A stretch of DNA of 40,710 nucleotides. Source: Oscillospiraceae bacterium (GTDB lineage Bacteria > Bacillota > Clostridia > Oscillospirales > Oscillospiraceae). Made by a program: the position numbers and the translations under genes. Position 1 is the stretch's first letter, and every line of letters begins with the position of its first letter. The DNA is taken from the NCBI GenBank assembly GCA_902795195.1, contig CADBKF010000006.1, positions 1 to 40,710 on the forward strand. The letters are read 5' to 3'. Below the pieces are notes generated by a model. That model was given only the letters and a program-made list of their open reading frames with translations, did not search any database and had not been told where the DNA came from. Below are positions 32,699 through 40,710 of the stretch, one piece after another.

Positions 32699-32741
32699 CG
32701 GATTGCCACACCAGTGACATCGGTCACTGGTTCGCAATGAC
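32699..32741. repeat. Palindromic repeat (ATTGCCACACC type), copy 4
   Basis: This is nearly identical to 16170-16212. The flank GGGAATGCGCTCGG...GCTGAAAA also resembles the flank of copy 1 (11255-11315). Together with the MITE-like element it fills the 470-base gap before the next gene. Confidence 0.75.
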
Positions 32742-32809
32742 GGAATCGGGAATGCGCTCGGGCCCTCCGACTTCGCTGCGCCCGGCAGCTCTCTGACGCG
32801 CTGAAAAAT

Positions 32810-32950
32810 GGGCCTGTTGCAAAATGCACAAACCCGTCATTTCGAGGGAGCTTGCGACCGAGAAATCCGTATCCTCACCGCAGACAGCTGCGAAAAAGGA
32901 ACGGATTTCTCGCGGTCTCTCGAAATGACAGAGCATTTTGCAACAGGCCC
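32810..32950. repeat. MITE-like inverted-repeat element, copy 2
   Basis: GGGCCTGTTGCAAAATGC ends flank an internal palindrome (ATTTCGAGGGAGCTTGCGAC..., AACGGATTTCTCGCGG...). The pairing continues outward through AAAAAT/ATTTTT. It is the more complete of the two copies and is inverted relative to 1083-1204. Confidence 0.8.
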
Positions 32951-32967
32951 ATTTTTTGTGCCTTCGC

Positions 32968-34482
32968 TCAGCCGCGGCGGATGCGCTTGCGGGCTGAGAC
33001 GATCGCGCGCTGGGGGCAGACCAGCAGGCACAGGTGGCAGCCGACGCACTTCTTCCCGTCCAGGCGGGGCCGGCGATCGCCGTCCAGGCGGATCGCCTGG
33101 TGGCCGCCGTCGGCGCAGGAGATCTCGCAGCGGCCGCAGCCGATGCAGCGCTCCGGCAGGAACCTCGGGAAGACCACGGTGTCGCGCTCGAGCACGTCCG
33201 TGGATTCGCTGACCGAGTCCAGCGCCAGGCCCGTCAGCGCGCCGACGCGGTCAAAGCCCTTCTCGGCCAGGTAGTAGCTCAGGCCGGCCTTGAGGTCGTC
33301 GATGATGCGGTAGCCGTACTGCATGACCGCGGTGGTGATCTGGATGCTGCCCGCGCCCAGGAGGATGAATTCCAGCGCGTCCATCCAGGTCTCCACGCCG
33401 CCCTGGCCGCTGATGTGCATGCCGGCCAGCGTCGGGCTCTGCGCGAGCTCGGCCACAAAGCGCAGGGCAATCGGCTTGACCGCCGGACCGCTGTAGCCGC
33501 CCACAGCGGACATGCCGCGCACCGCGGGCGCAGAGACATAGGTGTGGGGATTGACCCCGACGATGCTCTTGATCGTGTTGATGGCGGCAATGCCGTCGGC
33601 CCCGCCGCGCCGGGCGGCCTCGGCCGCGGGGCGCATGACGGTCACGTTGGGGGTGAGCTTTGCCAGGATCGGCAGCTTCGTCCCCCGCCGGGCGGCGGCC
33701 GTGAAGCGCTCGACCAGCTCGGGCACCTGGCCGATCGTGCTGCCGAGGCTGCCGTCTGCCATGTTGGGGCAGGAGAAATTGAGCTCGATGACGTCGGCGC
33801 CGTTCTGCTCGCACTGCCGGGCCAGGTCCTCCCACTCGGCGTCGTTCTGCCCCATGATGGAGGCCACGATGCACTTGGTGGGGTAGTTCTGCTTCAAGCG
33901 GCGGAAGATTGCCATGTTCTCGGCCACGCTGTGGTCCGAGAGCTGCTCGATGTTCTTAAAGCCGATGATGCTGCCGCTGTCGCCGGTGATGGCGGAAAAG
34001 CGCGGCGAGGCCTCATGGATATCGAACGAGCAGACCGTCTTGAACGCCGCGCCGGCCCAGCCGGCCTCGAAGGCGCGCGCGCACATGTCATAGGTGCTGG
34101 CCACCACCGAGGACGAGAGCAGGAAGGGGTTCTCCAGCGGCACGCCGCACAGCTCGGTGCGCAGCCGCGCCTCGTCCGCCGGGCCGGTCAGGTCCAGCCG
34201 GGGCCGGATCTCGGACTGCAGCCGCTCCACAAGCGCGCGGATCGGCACCTCGTGCGGCCGGACGCAGGCGTCCTCGCAGGGCGCCGGGCAGTCGCGGCAG
34301 GCGTCCGATTCCGGCAGGCAGGCGGCCGCCGCCTTCTCGTTGTCAAACCAGATGCTGCGTAACAGCTTTGCCGGGTCCAGCCGCCCACAGGCGGCGCTGC
34401 AGGGTGCGCTGCTGCACAGGGCGCAGCGCAGCATGTCGCTGCGATAGATCTGCCGGGTAAAGATGGTACTTCCTCCATTCAT
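32968..34482 (-). CDS. PreA-like dihydropyrimidine/dihydroorotate dehydrogenase family protein with Fe-S domains
   Basis: This 504-residue protein has three parts. An N-terminal Cys-rich region (about 18-75: CALCSSAPC..AAC, CRDCPAPCEDAC) resembles the iron-sulfur domain at the start of dihydropyrimidine dehydrogenase. A flavin barrel (about 110-420) shows FLLSSSVVAST, ELNFSCPN, ILAKLTPNV, GYSGPAVKPIALR and SGQGGVETWMDA. Two 4Fe-4S motifs end the protein (CIGCGRCEISC and CVGCHLCLLVCP). PreA normally works with PreT to reduce uracil and thymine; no PreT is seen here, and the N-terminal Fe-S region that PreT usually supplies is fused on. The substrate is therefore uncertain. AGGAGG precedes the ATG. 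It starts 18 bases after the phosphatase gene. Confidence 0.85.
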   Translation of the reverse strand: MNGGSTIFTRQIYRSDMLRCALCSSAPCSAACGRLDPAKLLRSIWFDNEKAAAACLPESDACRDCPAPCEDACVRPHEVPIRALVERLQSEIRPRLDLTGPADEARLRTELCGVPLENPFLLSSSVVASTYDMCARAFEAGWAGAAFKTVCSFDIHEASPRFSAITGDSGSIIGFKNIEQLSDHSVAENMAIFRRLKQNYPTKCIVASIMGQNDAEWEDLARQCEQNGADVIELNFSCPNMADGSLGSTIGQVPELVERFTAAARRGTKLPILAKLTPNVTVMRPAAEAARRGGADGIAAINTIKSIVGVNPHTYVSAPAVRGMSAVGGYSGPAVKPIALRFVAELAQSPTLAGMHISGQGGVETWMDALEFILLGAGSIQITTAVMQYGYRIIDDLKAGLSYYLAEKGFDRVGALTGLALDSVSESTDVLERDTVVFPRFLPERCIGCGRCEISCADGGHQAIRLDGDRRPRLDGKKCVGCHLCLLVCPQRAIVSARKRIRRG

Positions 34483-34500
34483 GGCGTCAGCCTCCTGTAT

Positions 34501-36312
34501 TTATTTTTCCGTGTCCTCCGCCGCCGGGGCCTTGGGCCCGCAGTAGCGAAGGCACAGCATGGTCAGATCGTCAAACTGCTCGGCCTGCTGCACGAAGGCG
34601 TCCACCGCGCTGCGCACGGCCTTCAAAACGCCCTCGGGGCTCTCATTCTGCGCGGTGTTGAGGGCAGCGAGCATCCGCTCGGTACCGAACAGGCCGCCGG
34701 CGGCGTCGGTCGCCTCGGGCACGCCGTCGGTGTAGACAAAGATCCGGCTGCCGGGCTGCAGCTGCAGCTCGTAGGCGCGGTAGCGCATGCCCTCCATGCC
34801 GCCGAGCACAAAGCCGTGCCTGTCCTTGTAGAGCACGAAGCTGCCGTCCGGCTGCTGCAGCACCGGGTACTCGTGACCGGCGTTCGCGCAGCTGAGGCGC
34901 CCGGTCGAGAGCTCCAGAATGCCCACCCAGGCCGTGATGAACATATTTTCGGGGTTGTTGGCACAGATCGTGTCGTTTGCCATCGTGAGGATCTCCGCCG
35001 GCGATTTGCCCTGGCGGGCGCAGCTTTGCAGGATGATCTTTGCGGCCATCATGAACAGCGCCGCGGGCACGCCCTTGCCGGACACGTCCGCGATGACCAT
35101 ACACAGATGGTCGTCGTCGGTCAGGTAGAAGTCGTAGAAGTCGCCGCCGACCTCCTTGGCCGGGTCCATGCCGGCGTAGATCTCAAACTCCGGCCGCTCC
35201 GGGTAGGGCGGGAAGACGTGCGGCAGCATGGCCGCCTGGATGCGGGTGGCCAGGGCCAGCTCCGTGCCGATGCGCTCCTTCTCTGCGGTGATGTCGCGGA
35301 TGCGGTGCATGTGCTCGTCAATCTCCAGGGCGAGGTCCGACACGTCCTCGGCCAGATCGCCGATCTCATTGCCCGAGCGGATCTCGCTCAGCTGCTCGAC
35401 GACCGCGCCACTGTCCTTGGTCTGCCGGTAGAGGCGGATATTTTTTTGCACGTTTTTCAGCGGCCGCAGCACAAAGAGGTAGATGAGCCCCAGGCACAGC
35501 AGCGAGAGCAGCAGCTGGTTGAGCACGGCGTAGGTCGTGCCGGTGCGGGTCTGGGCCTTCACGCTTTCCCGCAGGTTCCCGAGGCCGAAGGTCATGCCGA
35601 TGAACACGGCCTCCTCGTCGAAGCTGCACAGATAGGTATAGTAGTCCACATAGTCGCCGGCGTCGGCCAGGTAGCTGGTGCTGGCGCGGGCGCTGCGCAT
35701 GGCGGTCTGCTGGCTCTCGGCCACGGTCACCACATGGCCCAGGGGATAGACCTCCTCATAGGCCGTGCCGCGCACGGCGTTTTGCTCGGCGCCGCTGAAG
35801 AGGAAAAACTGCGTGTCATACGGCGCGCCGGAGGCCACGCAGAACAGATAGTCGATGTGGTAGGTGCGCTTGATCTGGTTGATGCGGGTGATCAGCCAGG
35901 AATAGGCCACCTCGGCGCAGTACTTCTGGTCCTCCGGCGGCATATCGGCCAGCTCCTGCGCAGTCAGGTACTTGACCTGCTGCCCGGCATAGCGCGTGGT
36001 CAGCAGCGTGGCCTTGTCCTCGGTCCGGGTGCCGGTGCCGTACTCGACGTCGTATTCGACCTCCATGCTGTCTGCGTGCTCGTACCAGTAGCGCAGCAGC
36101 CAGGAATAGGCCGGATACTCCATCACCGACTGGCGGACCTCCTCGGCGATCTCCGAGGCGTGCTGCTCGGTCTGCCGGGCGATGCCGTCCTCAGCCAGGC
36201 CGTACTGCACGAAATAGGTCAAAAGGCCCGTCGTCAGGATGCCGACGACAAACAGCGCCGCGACCTGGAGGAGGATGCTGTTCTTTTTTCCCGCGTGCTT
36301 CCGGATGCTCAA
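34501..36312 (-). CDS. Membrane-bound SpoIIE/RsbU-type PP2C phosphatase with sensor and HAMP domains
   Basis: This 603-residue protein has a membrane segment at about 12-35, an extracellular sensor region (about 36-255), and a second membrane segment (LLLSLLCLGLIYLFVL, about 260-280). HAMP and coiled-coil regions follow (about 280-360). The C-terminal SpoIIE domain (about 365-595) keeps the metal-binding pattern VGGDFYDF, IADVSGKG, YTDGVPEA and FDDLTML. Such enzymes dephosphorylate anti-anti-sigma factors in response to outside signals. No partner anti-sigma genes are in the window. The start is TTG at 36312 behind GAGGGG; no in-frame ATG is suitable. A hairpin GTTCCGGT/ACCGGAAC (36355-36374) lies in its leader. 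Confidence 0.88.
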   Translation of the reverse strand: MSIRKHAGKKNSILLQVAALFVVGILTTGLLTYFVQYGLAEDGIARQTEQHASEIAEEVRQSVMEYPAYSWLLRYWYEHADSMEVEYDVEYGTGTRTEDKATLLTTRYAGQQVKYLTAQELADMPPEDQKYCAEVAYSWLITRINQIKRTYHIDYLFCVASGAPYDTQFFLFSGAEQNAVRGTAYEEVYPLGHVVTVAESQQTAMRSARASTSYLADAGDYVDYYTYLCSFDEEAVFIGMTFGLGNLRESVKAQTRTGTTYAVLNQLLLSLLCLGLIYLFVLRPLKNVQKNIRLYRQTKDSGAVVEQLSEIRSGNEIGDLAEDVSDLALEIDEHMHRIRDITAEKERIGTELALATRIQAAMLPHVFPPYPERPEFEIYAGMDPAKEVGGDFYDFYLTDDDHLCMVIADVSGKGVPAALFMMAAKIILQSCARQGKSPAEILTMANDTICANNPENMFITAWVGILELSTGRLSCANAGHEYPVLQQPDGSFVLYKDRHGFVLGGMEGMRYRAYELQLQPGSRIFVYTDGVPEATDAAGGLFGTERMLAALNTAQNESPEGVLKAVRSAVDAFVQQAEQFDDLTMLCLRYCGPKAPAAEDTEK

Positions 36313-36514
36313 GCTTCATTCCCCTCTCTGCGCAATCCCGGCCTTTGCTGCATAGTTCCGGTAAAAACCGGAACGCGCTCTGCCTCGGCAGGATCGCAGA
36401 TTTGATCTTTTGATGATTATATCATATTTCTTCCGGAAAAGCATCCGTTTTTTTGCTGTTTCGGGAAATTCGTCCAAATTTCGCAATGACATATTGTTTT
36501 GCTTCTCTGCCGTA

Positions 36515-36543
36515 TTGACATTTGTCTGTGGCTCCGGTATCAT
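36515..36543 (+). promoter_or_regulatory. Promoter of the beta-helix SLH gene
   Basis: Consensus TTGACA and TATCAT are separated by 17 bases, about 40 bases before the start codon. The divergent phosphatase gene has a TATAAT-like sequence near 36420 but no good -35 box. Confidence 0.75.
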
Positions 36544-36580
36544 GGAATTGTCGGAAATTTATATCATGACGAGGCGGTGT

Positions 36581-39500
36581 ATGATGATGATGAAACAACA
36601 GCTTCTTCGCATGCTTTCCCTTCTGCTGGTCCTCGCGCTGCTGCTTTCGGGCGGCGCGCTCGCCGAAGCGCCGGCCGGCACGGCGCAGATCGACTCCGAT
36701 CCGCAGGGTGCGGACATCTACCTCGACGGCGTGCTCTACCGGCCCGCTGTCACCCCCTGCGAGCTTCCGCTCGCGCCCGGAACGCACACGCTTGTCATCC
36801 GCATGGCCGGCTACGACGACTATGAGACGACCGTGCAGCCCGGCGACAAGCTCAGCGCCCATCTTCGGGCGACGATCCCGGAGGGCCCGAACGTGCGCAC
36901 GATCACGGTCGACCGGGACGATCACGGCCGCGCCGACGCCAGAATCCTCAAATGGGAATACTACGAGCGCTTCGTGCTGCGCGGCGAGCCCAGGCCCGAG
37001 GCCGAATGGTACGACGGCCAGCCGGAATCGGACTACTATCCCGAGTGGGCCTATGACGCGCTGACCGACGGCGTCTCCCTGCGCGAGGCAATCTGCATCG
37101 CCGAAAACGACACCGGCTGGTACGATGAGGCGCAAAGAATCCGCTGGCATTATGTGATCGAGTTTGCCGCGCAGAAGCACGACTCCTACAGCGGTGCGGA
37201 CGACGAATCCAACGTCTATTACCAGGGCGGCAGCTTCACCTGCTATGGCCGGGGAAGCGCCACCTGGATCAACGGCGATCCGCTGTTCATGCGCTACACC
37301 GACGAAGGCCTGGTCGAGGACACGGCGGCCAAGGCGCTCTGGAACGGCGACGGCTGCTTCACGATCAACGGTGACCGCAACCGCGACGGCATCCCGGACG
37401 TGACGCTGGCGGGCATCGAGGAATACGGCTGGGACGGACGGCAGGGCCTGTCGCTGCTGTGCTCGGACGTCCATGTGGTCGGGCTGGATTTCGCCTCGAC
37501 GATGCACGTCAGCATGGGAAAGCCCTTCTGGCAGCCGCTCAACTATTTCAACCTGCGGGATTTCTACATCACCGGCTGCCGCTTCTCGCGCGATTCCAGC
37601 GAGGGTGATCTTCCCGACCGCTTCTTCGGCACGGGCCTGTGCCAGATCTACGGCGAGACCGCCGAGGGCTACGGACAGGCCGGCACCTACGACCTCGACG
37701 GCTTCTACCTCACCGGCTGCGAATTCCATAACGAGCTGGTCGGCTTCATCTTCTCCGGCTCGGATATGGACTATGCCAGAGCGAAAAACCTCGTGATCCA
37801 GGGCAACCACGTCGTCAACGGCGAGATTTTCGTGCGCAATCAGGACGCCCACACCTGGTACATGTGGCCATACAACGGGGAGATGTCCGGCACCGCCTAC
37901 GGGGAGAACTGCATCGGCGTCGCGGATTACAACAGCCTGGAAAACGTGACAATCAGCGGGAACCGGATCGAGTATACGGCGGATGCGATCCCACAGGTCG
38001 CCTGGGACTCGGGCTACGGCAGCTCGATCAACATCGGCAATTCCAACCTCGGCGGCAGCCACAACACGATGCGGAACGTCACCGTGCGCTGCAACACCAC
38101 CAGGCTCGAGCAGGCGAACATCGACGCCTTTCAGCATTGGGGAAATGCCGGGATCTCGATCAGCAACGCCGACGTCGGCGACGGACTGGACGCGCTCTAC
38201 GACGGCGCGCTGGCCTCCTCGCTGTGCCAGGTGTCGGACAATCTCTTTGAAAATCTCACGGTCGAATACAACGATTTTGACGTCAACTGCTTCAATCTCG
38301 GCAATATCTCGCTCACCGGCACCGCGCAGGTGGGCACAAACAACAACTTCCGAAACATCCGCATCGAGCACAACCGCATCCGCACTGTAAAGGGGGTGCA
38401 CATCTTCGGCGCATCCGGCATCAGCAACATGGGCTGCGAGGCCGAAGGCGCTCTGGAAAACCTGACGATCTCGGACAACGAGATCACGGCCCTGCGCAAG
38501 ACCGGCTGGAGCGCAGACAGTAATATCAACAGCTCCGGCGAGCAGGACGACTACGGCATCCAGATCATCGGCGCCTCCATCGCGGATAATGACGGCTCGA
38601 GCTGGGACGAGCCCGGCGAACCGGCGGCCTGGGACAAGCTCCAATCCACAGTGGCCGGCGTGCGGATCGAGGGAAACAGCGTCACGGGCTTTGCCAACGG
38701 CATTCTGGTCGCGGCGGCGGAATGCGGGCGGACCCACTACGTCACAGGCATCGAGATCGACGATGTGGCGATCACAGACAACGAGATCACGACCGACGGC
38801 GTCAACCGAAACTGCCGCAACGACGGCATTGCGCTGGTGGGGGCGATCGACGGCGGCACGGGCTGCAGGGTCCACCGGGTCCGGGTCAGCGGCAACCGGA
38901 TCACCGCCAACAACGGCCTGCTGGCCGCGGGCTTCTGGTCCAGAGGGGCGCGCTGCCGCTGGGGCGTTCGGGACAATCAGGTGCTCCACGTGACCGCGGA
39001 GAACAACCGCTTTACCCATCAGGACCCCACCGGCAACGGCGGCTTCCCCATTTTCACCGCCGACGCGGTCAGCAGCTGGGACGAGATCCCCTATGCGCTC
39101 GGGAAGAGCAGCGTGATACTGACCGAATCCGGCAACCGGGCGGACGGCTTTGCCTGGACGAGCATGCAGCTGGCCGCCCTGAGCCTCCGGGCGGCAGAAA
39201 GCCCCACCGCATTTTTGCAGCAGGCCCAGGCCTGCAGCGACCGGGCCACCAGCAGCGGCTATCTCCTGTGGTCGAAGGACAGCTTCGCCGCCGCCTGCGA
39301 GGTGCCGCTGTTCATGGGCGTGTGCGATCAGCCGAACTATCGGCCCGGCGGCTGCCACCGCTGCTATCTGAGCCCGTTTGACGCCTGGGAGATCCGGAAG
39401 GTCGAGCAGGCGCCGAGCTGCACGGAAAACGGCGGCATCGTCGAGACGCTCTGCTGCCCCGTCTGCCACGAGGCGCTGGACACCGCGCCCGAGTCCGTTC

Positions 39501-40567
39501 TCCCCGCCCTGGGCCATGACTGGGGCGCGCCAAGCTATACCTGGAGCGAGGATAACAGCGAGGTCACCGCCGAGGCCGAATGCACCCGCTGCGGCGAGCA
39601 GCTCACAGAGACCGCTTCGACCGTCTCGGAGGTCACGACCGCGCCGACGCTGACCAACGAGGGCGTGCGCACCTACACCGCGTTCTTTGAAAACGAGGCC
39701 TTTACCACCCAGACCAAAACCGAGCCGATCCCGGTTCTGGATCCCTCCGATCCCTGCGCCTACGGCCACAGCTGGGGCGCGCCGTCCTATGTCTGGGCTG
39801 AGGACAGCAGCAGCGTCACTGCAACGCGCGTCTGCATCAACGATCCGGCGCATGTCGAGACCGAGACCGTGCAGACGCAGGCCGAGCTGCTGCTAGCGCC
39901 CAGCTTCGAGGCCGAGGGCGAGATGCGCTACACCGCCGTTTTCACCAATCCGGCCTTCGCTGCGCAGAGCAGGACCGCCCCGGTGCCGAAGCTGAGCCTG
40001 CCCTGTGACGGTGAGAACTGCCCCGGCGTCGTCTTCACCGATATGCCGCCCAAGGGCAACTGGGCGCACGACGCAATCGACTGGGCCATCGTCAACAAAA
40101 TCACCGCCGGCACCAGCAAAACCACCTTCAGCCCGAATGCCGGCTGCACGCGCGGGCAGGTCGTGACCTTCCTCTGGCGCGCAGCCGGCCAGCCGGAGCC
40201 GCAGACGGATCAGCACCCCTTCCGGGATCTGCAGGAGGGCGCCTTCTACTACAAGGCGGTCCTGTGGGCCGTGGAGCACAGGGTGACGGCCGGCACCAGC
40301 CCGACGACCTTCCGTCCGGGCGCGACCTGCACCCGCGGCCAGATCGTCACCTTCCTCTGGCGCTTCGAGGGCGAGCCGGCTGCGCTCAGCTCGGGCAATC
40401 CCTTCACCGACGTCCAGCCGGGCGCGTATTACGAGAAGGCCGTGCTCTGGGCCGCCGAGACCGGCGTCACCGCCGGCACCTCGCCGACCAGATTCAGCCC
40501 CAACGCGACCTGCACCCGCGCCCAGGTGGTGACCTTCCTGTACCGCGATATTCTCAAACGCGGCTGA
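36581..40567 (+). CDS. Surface protein: PEGA domain, right-handed beta-helix, SLH domains
   Basis: This 1328-residue protein starts at a run of four ATG codons behind GAGGCGG. A signal peptide covers about residues 1-30. A PEGA domain (about 35-100, PQGADIYLDGVLY) comes next. Residues about 110-880 hold many short beta-helix rungs of the kind NVTISGNRIEY and NLTISDNEI, as in pectate lyases and other polysaccharide-cleaving proteins. The C-terminal third has two Cys-rich/WSEDNS-type repeats and three SLH domains (about 1155-1325) like those of the protease at 2435-6208. It should be held on the cell wall and bind or cut a carbohydrate. No catalytic residues could be assigned. A terminator follows the stop. 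Confidence 0.88.
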   Translation: MMMMKQQLLRMLSLLLVLALLLSGGALAEAPAGTAQIDSDPQGADIYLDGVLYRPAVTPCELPLAPGTHTLVIRMAGYDDYETTVQPGDKLSAHLRATIPEGPNVRTITVDRDDHGRADARILKWEYYERFVLRGEPRPEAEWYDGQPESDYYPEWAYDALTDGVSLREAICIAENDTGWYDEAQRIRWHYVIEFAAQKHDSYSGADDESNVYYQGGSFTCYGRGSATWINGDPLFMRYTDEGLVEDTAAKALWNGDGCFTINGDRNRDGIPDVTLAGIEEYGWDGRQGLSLLCSDVHVVGLDFASTMHVSMGKPFWQPLNYFNLRDFYITGCRFSRDSSEGDLPDRFFGTGLCQIYGETAEGYGQAGTYDLDGFYLTGCEFHNELVGFIFSGSDMDYARAKNLVIQGNHVVNGEIFVRNQDAHTWYMWPYNGEMSGTAYGENCIGVADYNSLENVTISGNRIEYTADAIPQVAWDSGYGSSINIGNSNLGGSHNTMRNVTVRCNTTRLEQANIDAFQHWGNAGISISNADVGDGLDALYDGALASSLCQVSDNLFENLTVEYNDFDVNCFNLGNISLTGTAQVGTNNNFRNIRIEHNRIRTVKGVHIFGASGISNMGCEAEGALENLTISDNEITALRKTGWSADSNINSSGEQDDYGIQIIGASIADNDGSSWDEPGEPAAWDKLQSTVAGVRIEGNSVTGFANGILVAAAECGRTHYVTGIEIDDVAITDNEITTDGVNRNCRNDGIALVGAIDGGTGCRVHRVRVSGNRITANNGLLAAGFWSRGARCRWGVRDNQVLHVTAENNRFTHQDPTGNGGFPIFTADAVSSWDEIPYALGKSSVILTESGNRADGFAWTSMQLAALSLRAAESPTAFLQQAQACSDRATSSGYLLWSKDSFAAACEVPLFMGVCDQPNYRPGGCHRCYLSPFDAWEIRKVEQAPSCTENGGIVETLCCPVCHEALDTAPESVLPALGHDWGAPSYTWSEDNSEVTAEAECTRCGEQLTETASTVSEVTTAPTLTNEGVRTYTAFFENEAFTTQTKTEPIPVLDPSDPCAYGHSWGAPSYVWAEDSSSVTATRVCINDPAHVETETVQTQAELLLAPSFEAEGEMRYTAVFTNPAFAAQSRTAPVPKLSLPCDGENCPGVVFTDMPPKGNWAHDAIDWAIVNKITAGTSKTTFSPNAGCTRGQVVTFLWRAAGQPEPQTDQHPFRDLQEGAFYYKAVLWAVEHRVTAGTSPTTFRPGATCTRGQIVTFLWRFEGEPAALSSGNPFTDVQPGAYYEKAVLWAAETGVTAGTSPTRFSPNATCTRAQVVTFLYRDILKRG

Positions 40568-40575
40568 TTTCAAAC

Positions 40576-40615
40576 AAAAAAACAGCGAAAACCGCTTGGT
40601 TTTCGCTGTTTTTCA
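40576..40615. terminator. Terminator of the beta-helix SLH gene
   Basis: AACAGCGAAAACC (40581-40593) pairs perfectly with GGTTTTCGCTGTT (40598-40610), flanked by A and T runs. Confidence 0.88.
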
Positions 40616-40644
40616 GACTGTCAAAGAACTATACAAACGCCCTT

Positions 40645-40667
40645 GTTTCCTGTATAATAAAGGAAAC
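40645..40667 (+). promoter_or_regulatory. Promoter -10 box inside a dyad operator
   Basis: TATAAT (40653-40658) lies between GTTTCCT and AGGAAAC, a 7-bp perfect dyad. This layout fits a repressor site on the promoter of the next gene. Confidence 0.5.
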
Positions 40668-40680
40668 GGGGGTGTTTGTT

Positions 40681-40710
40681 ATGGAGCAATGGAGAAAAGA
40701 CGCACGAAAC
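40681..40710 (+). CDS. Start of an unidentified gene, cut by window end
   Basis: ATG follows GGGGGTG and the frame reads MEQWRKDARN before the window ends. The promoter and operator just upstream support a real gene. Too little is visible to name it. Confidence 0.5.
   Translation, partial: MEQWRKDARN

Overview
The window reads as chromosomal DNA of a GC-rich gut-type Clostridia, most likely Oscillospiraceae-like. The grounds are a Gram-positive gene set (a threonyl T-box leader, SLH-anchored and lipobox-bearing surface proteins, a SpoIIE-type phosphatase), strong AGGAGG ribosome sites, T-run terminators and high GC. This is inference from gene content, since no rRNA is present. No phage, plasmid, CRISPR array or tRNA gene was seen.

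Layout. 1-1204: two decaying transporter genes (MFS, then a ZIP metal transporter) ending in a MITE-like inverted-repeat element. 1212-2369: a DUF1887 protein of the Card1/Can2 type (CARF plus PD-(D/E)XK nuclease fold) with no CRISPR partner in sight. 2435-6208: a huge secreted papain-like protease with SLH domains. 6505-9382: a three-gene operon of two membrane proteins and a membrane-anchored M20 peptidase. 9429-10760: a MATE exporter. 11385-14606: a secreted protein with a predicted clan CD (caspase/clostripain-like) protease domain. 15062-15643: a TetR regulator that may also control the MATE gene. 16352-19048: a lipoprotein type I pullulanase, preceded by a zinc-type macrodomain ADP-ribosyl hydrolase (19117-19953). 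20445-21899: a DUF4956/VTC pair. 22077-22928: a metallo-beta-lactamase-fold lipoprotein. 22981-24282: an HPr domain fused to D-lactate dehydrogenase. 24396-30015: a minus-strand group read serC, (RAYT), serA, gdhA, M32 carboxypeptidase, covering serine synthesis, glutamate metabolism and peptide breakdown. 30200-32499: T-box leader and thrS. 32968-36312: a SpoIIE-type phosphatase followed by a PreA-like iron-sulfur flavoenzyme. 36581-40567: a PEGA/beta-helix/SLH surface protein. 40681 onward: the start of an unidentified gene.

The window is notable for intergenic palindromes. I could separate seven types: a MITE-like element (two copies), an ATTGCCACACC/GGTTCGCAATGAC palindrome (four copies), a TGTCATTCTGAG palindrome (two copies, one inside the thrS T-box leader), REP hairpins of the GTAGGG-type (five around a REP-associated tyrosine transposase, others near thrS and pullulanase), a roughly 250-bp dispersed repeat (two copies), a perfect 30-bp inverted repeat, and a 370-bp nested palindrome.

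Functionally the genes fit a saccharolytic and proteolytic fermenter: surface glycan and protein breakdown, peptide uptake, amino-acid interconversion and lactate production. The most unusual items are the HPr-lactate dehydrogenase fusion, the orphan Card1-like protein, the palindrome inserted in the T-box leader, and the RAYT/REP cluster that splits serC from serA.
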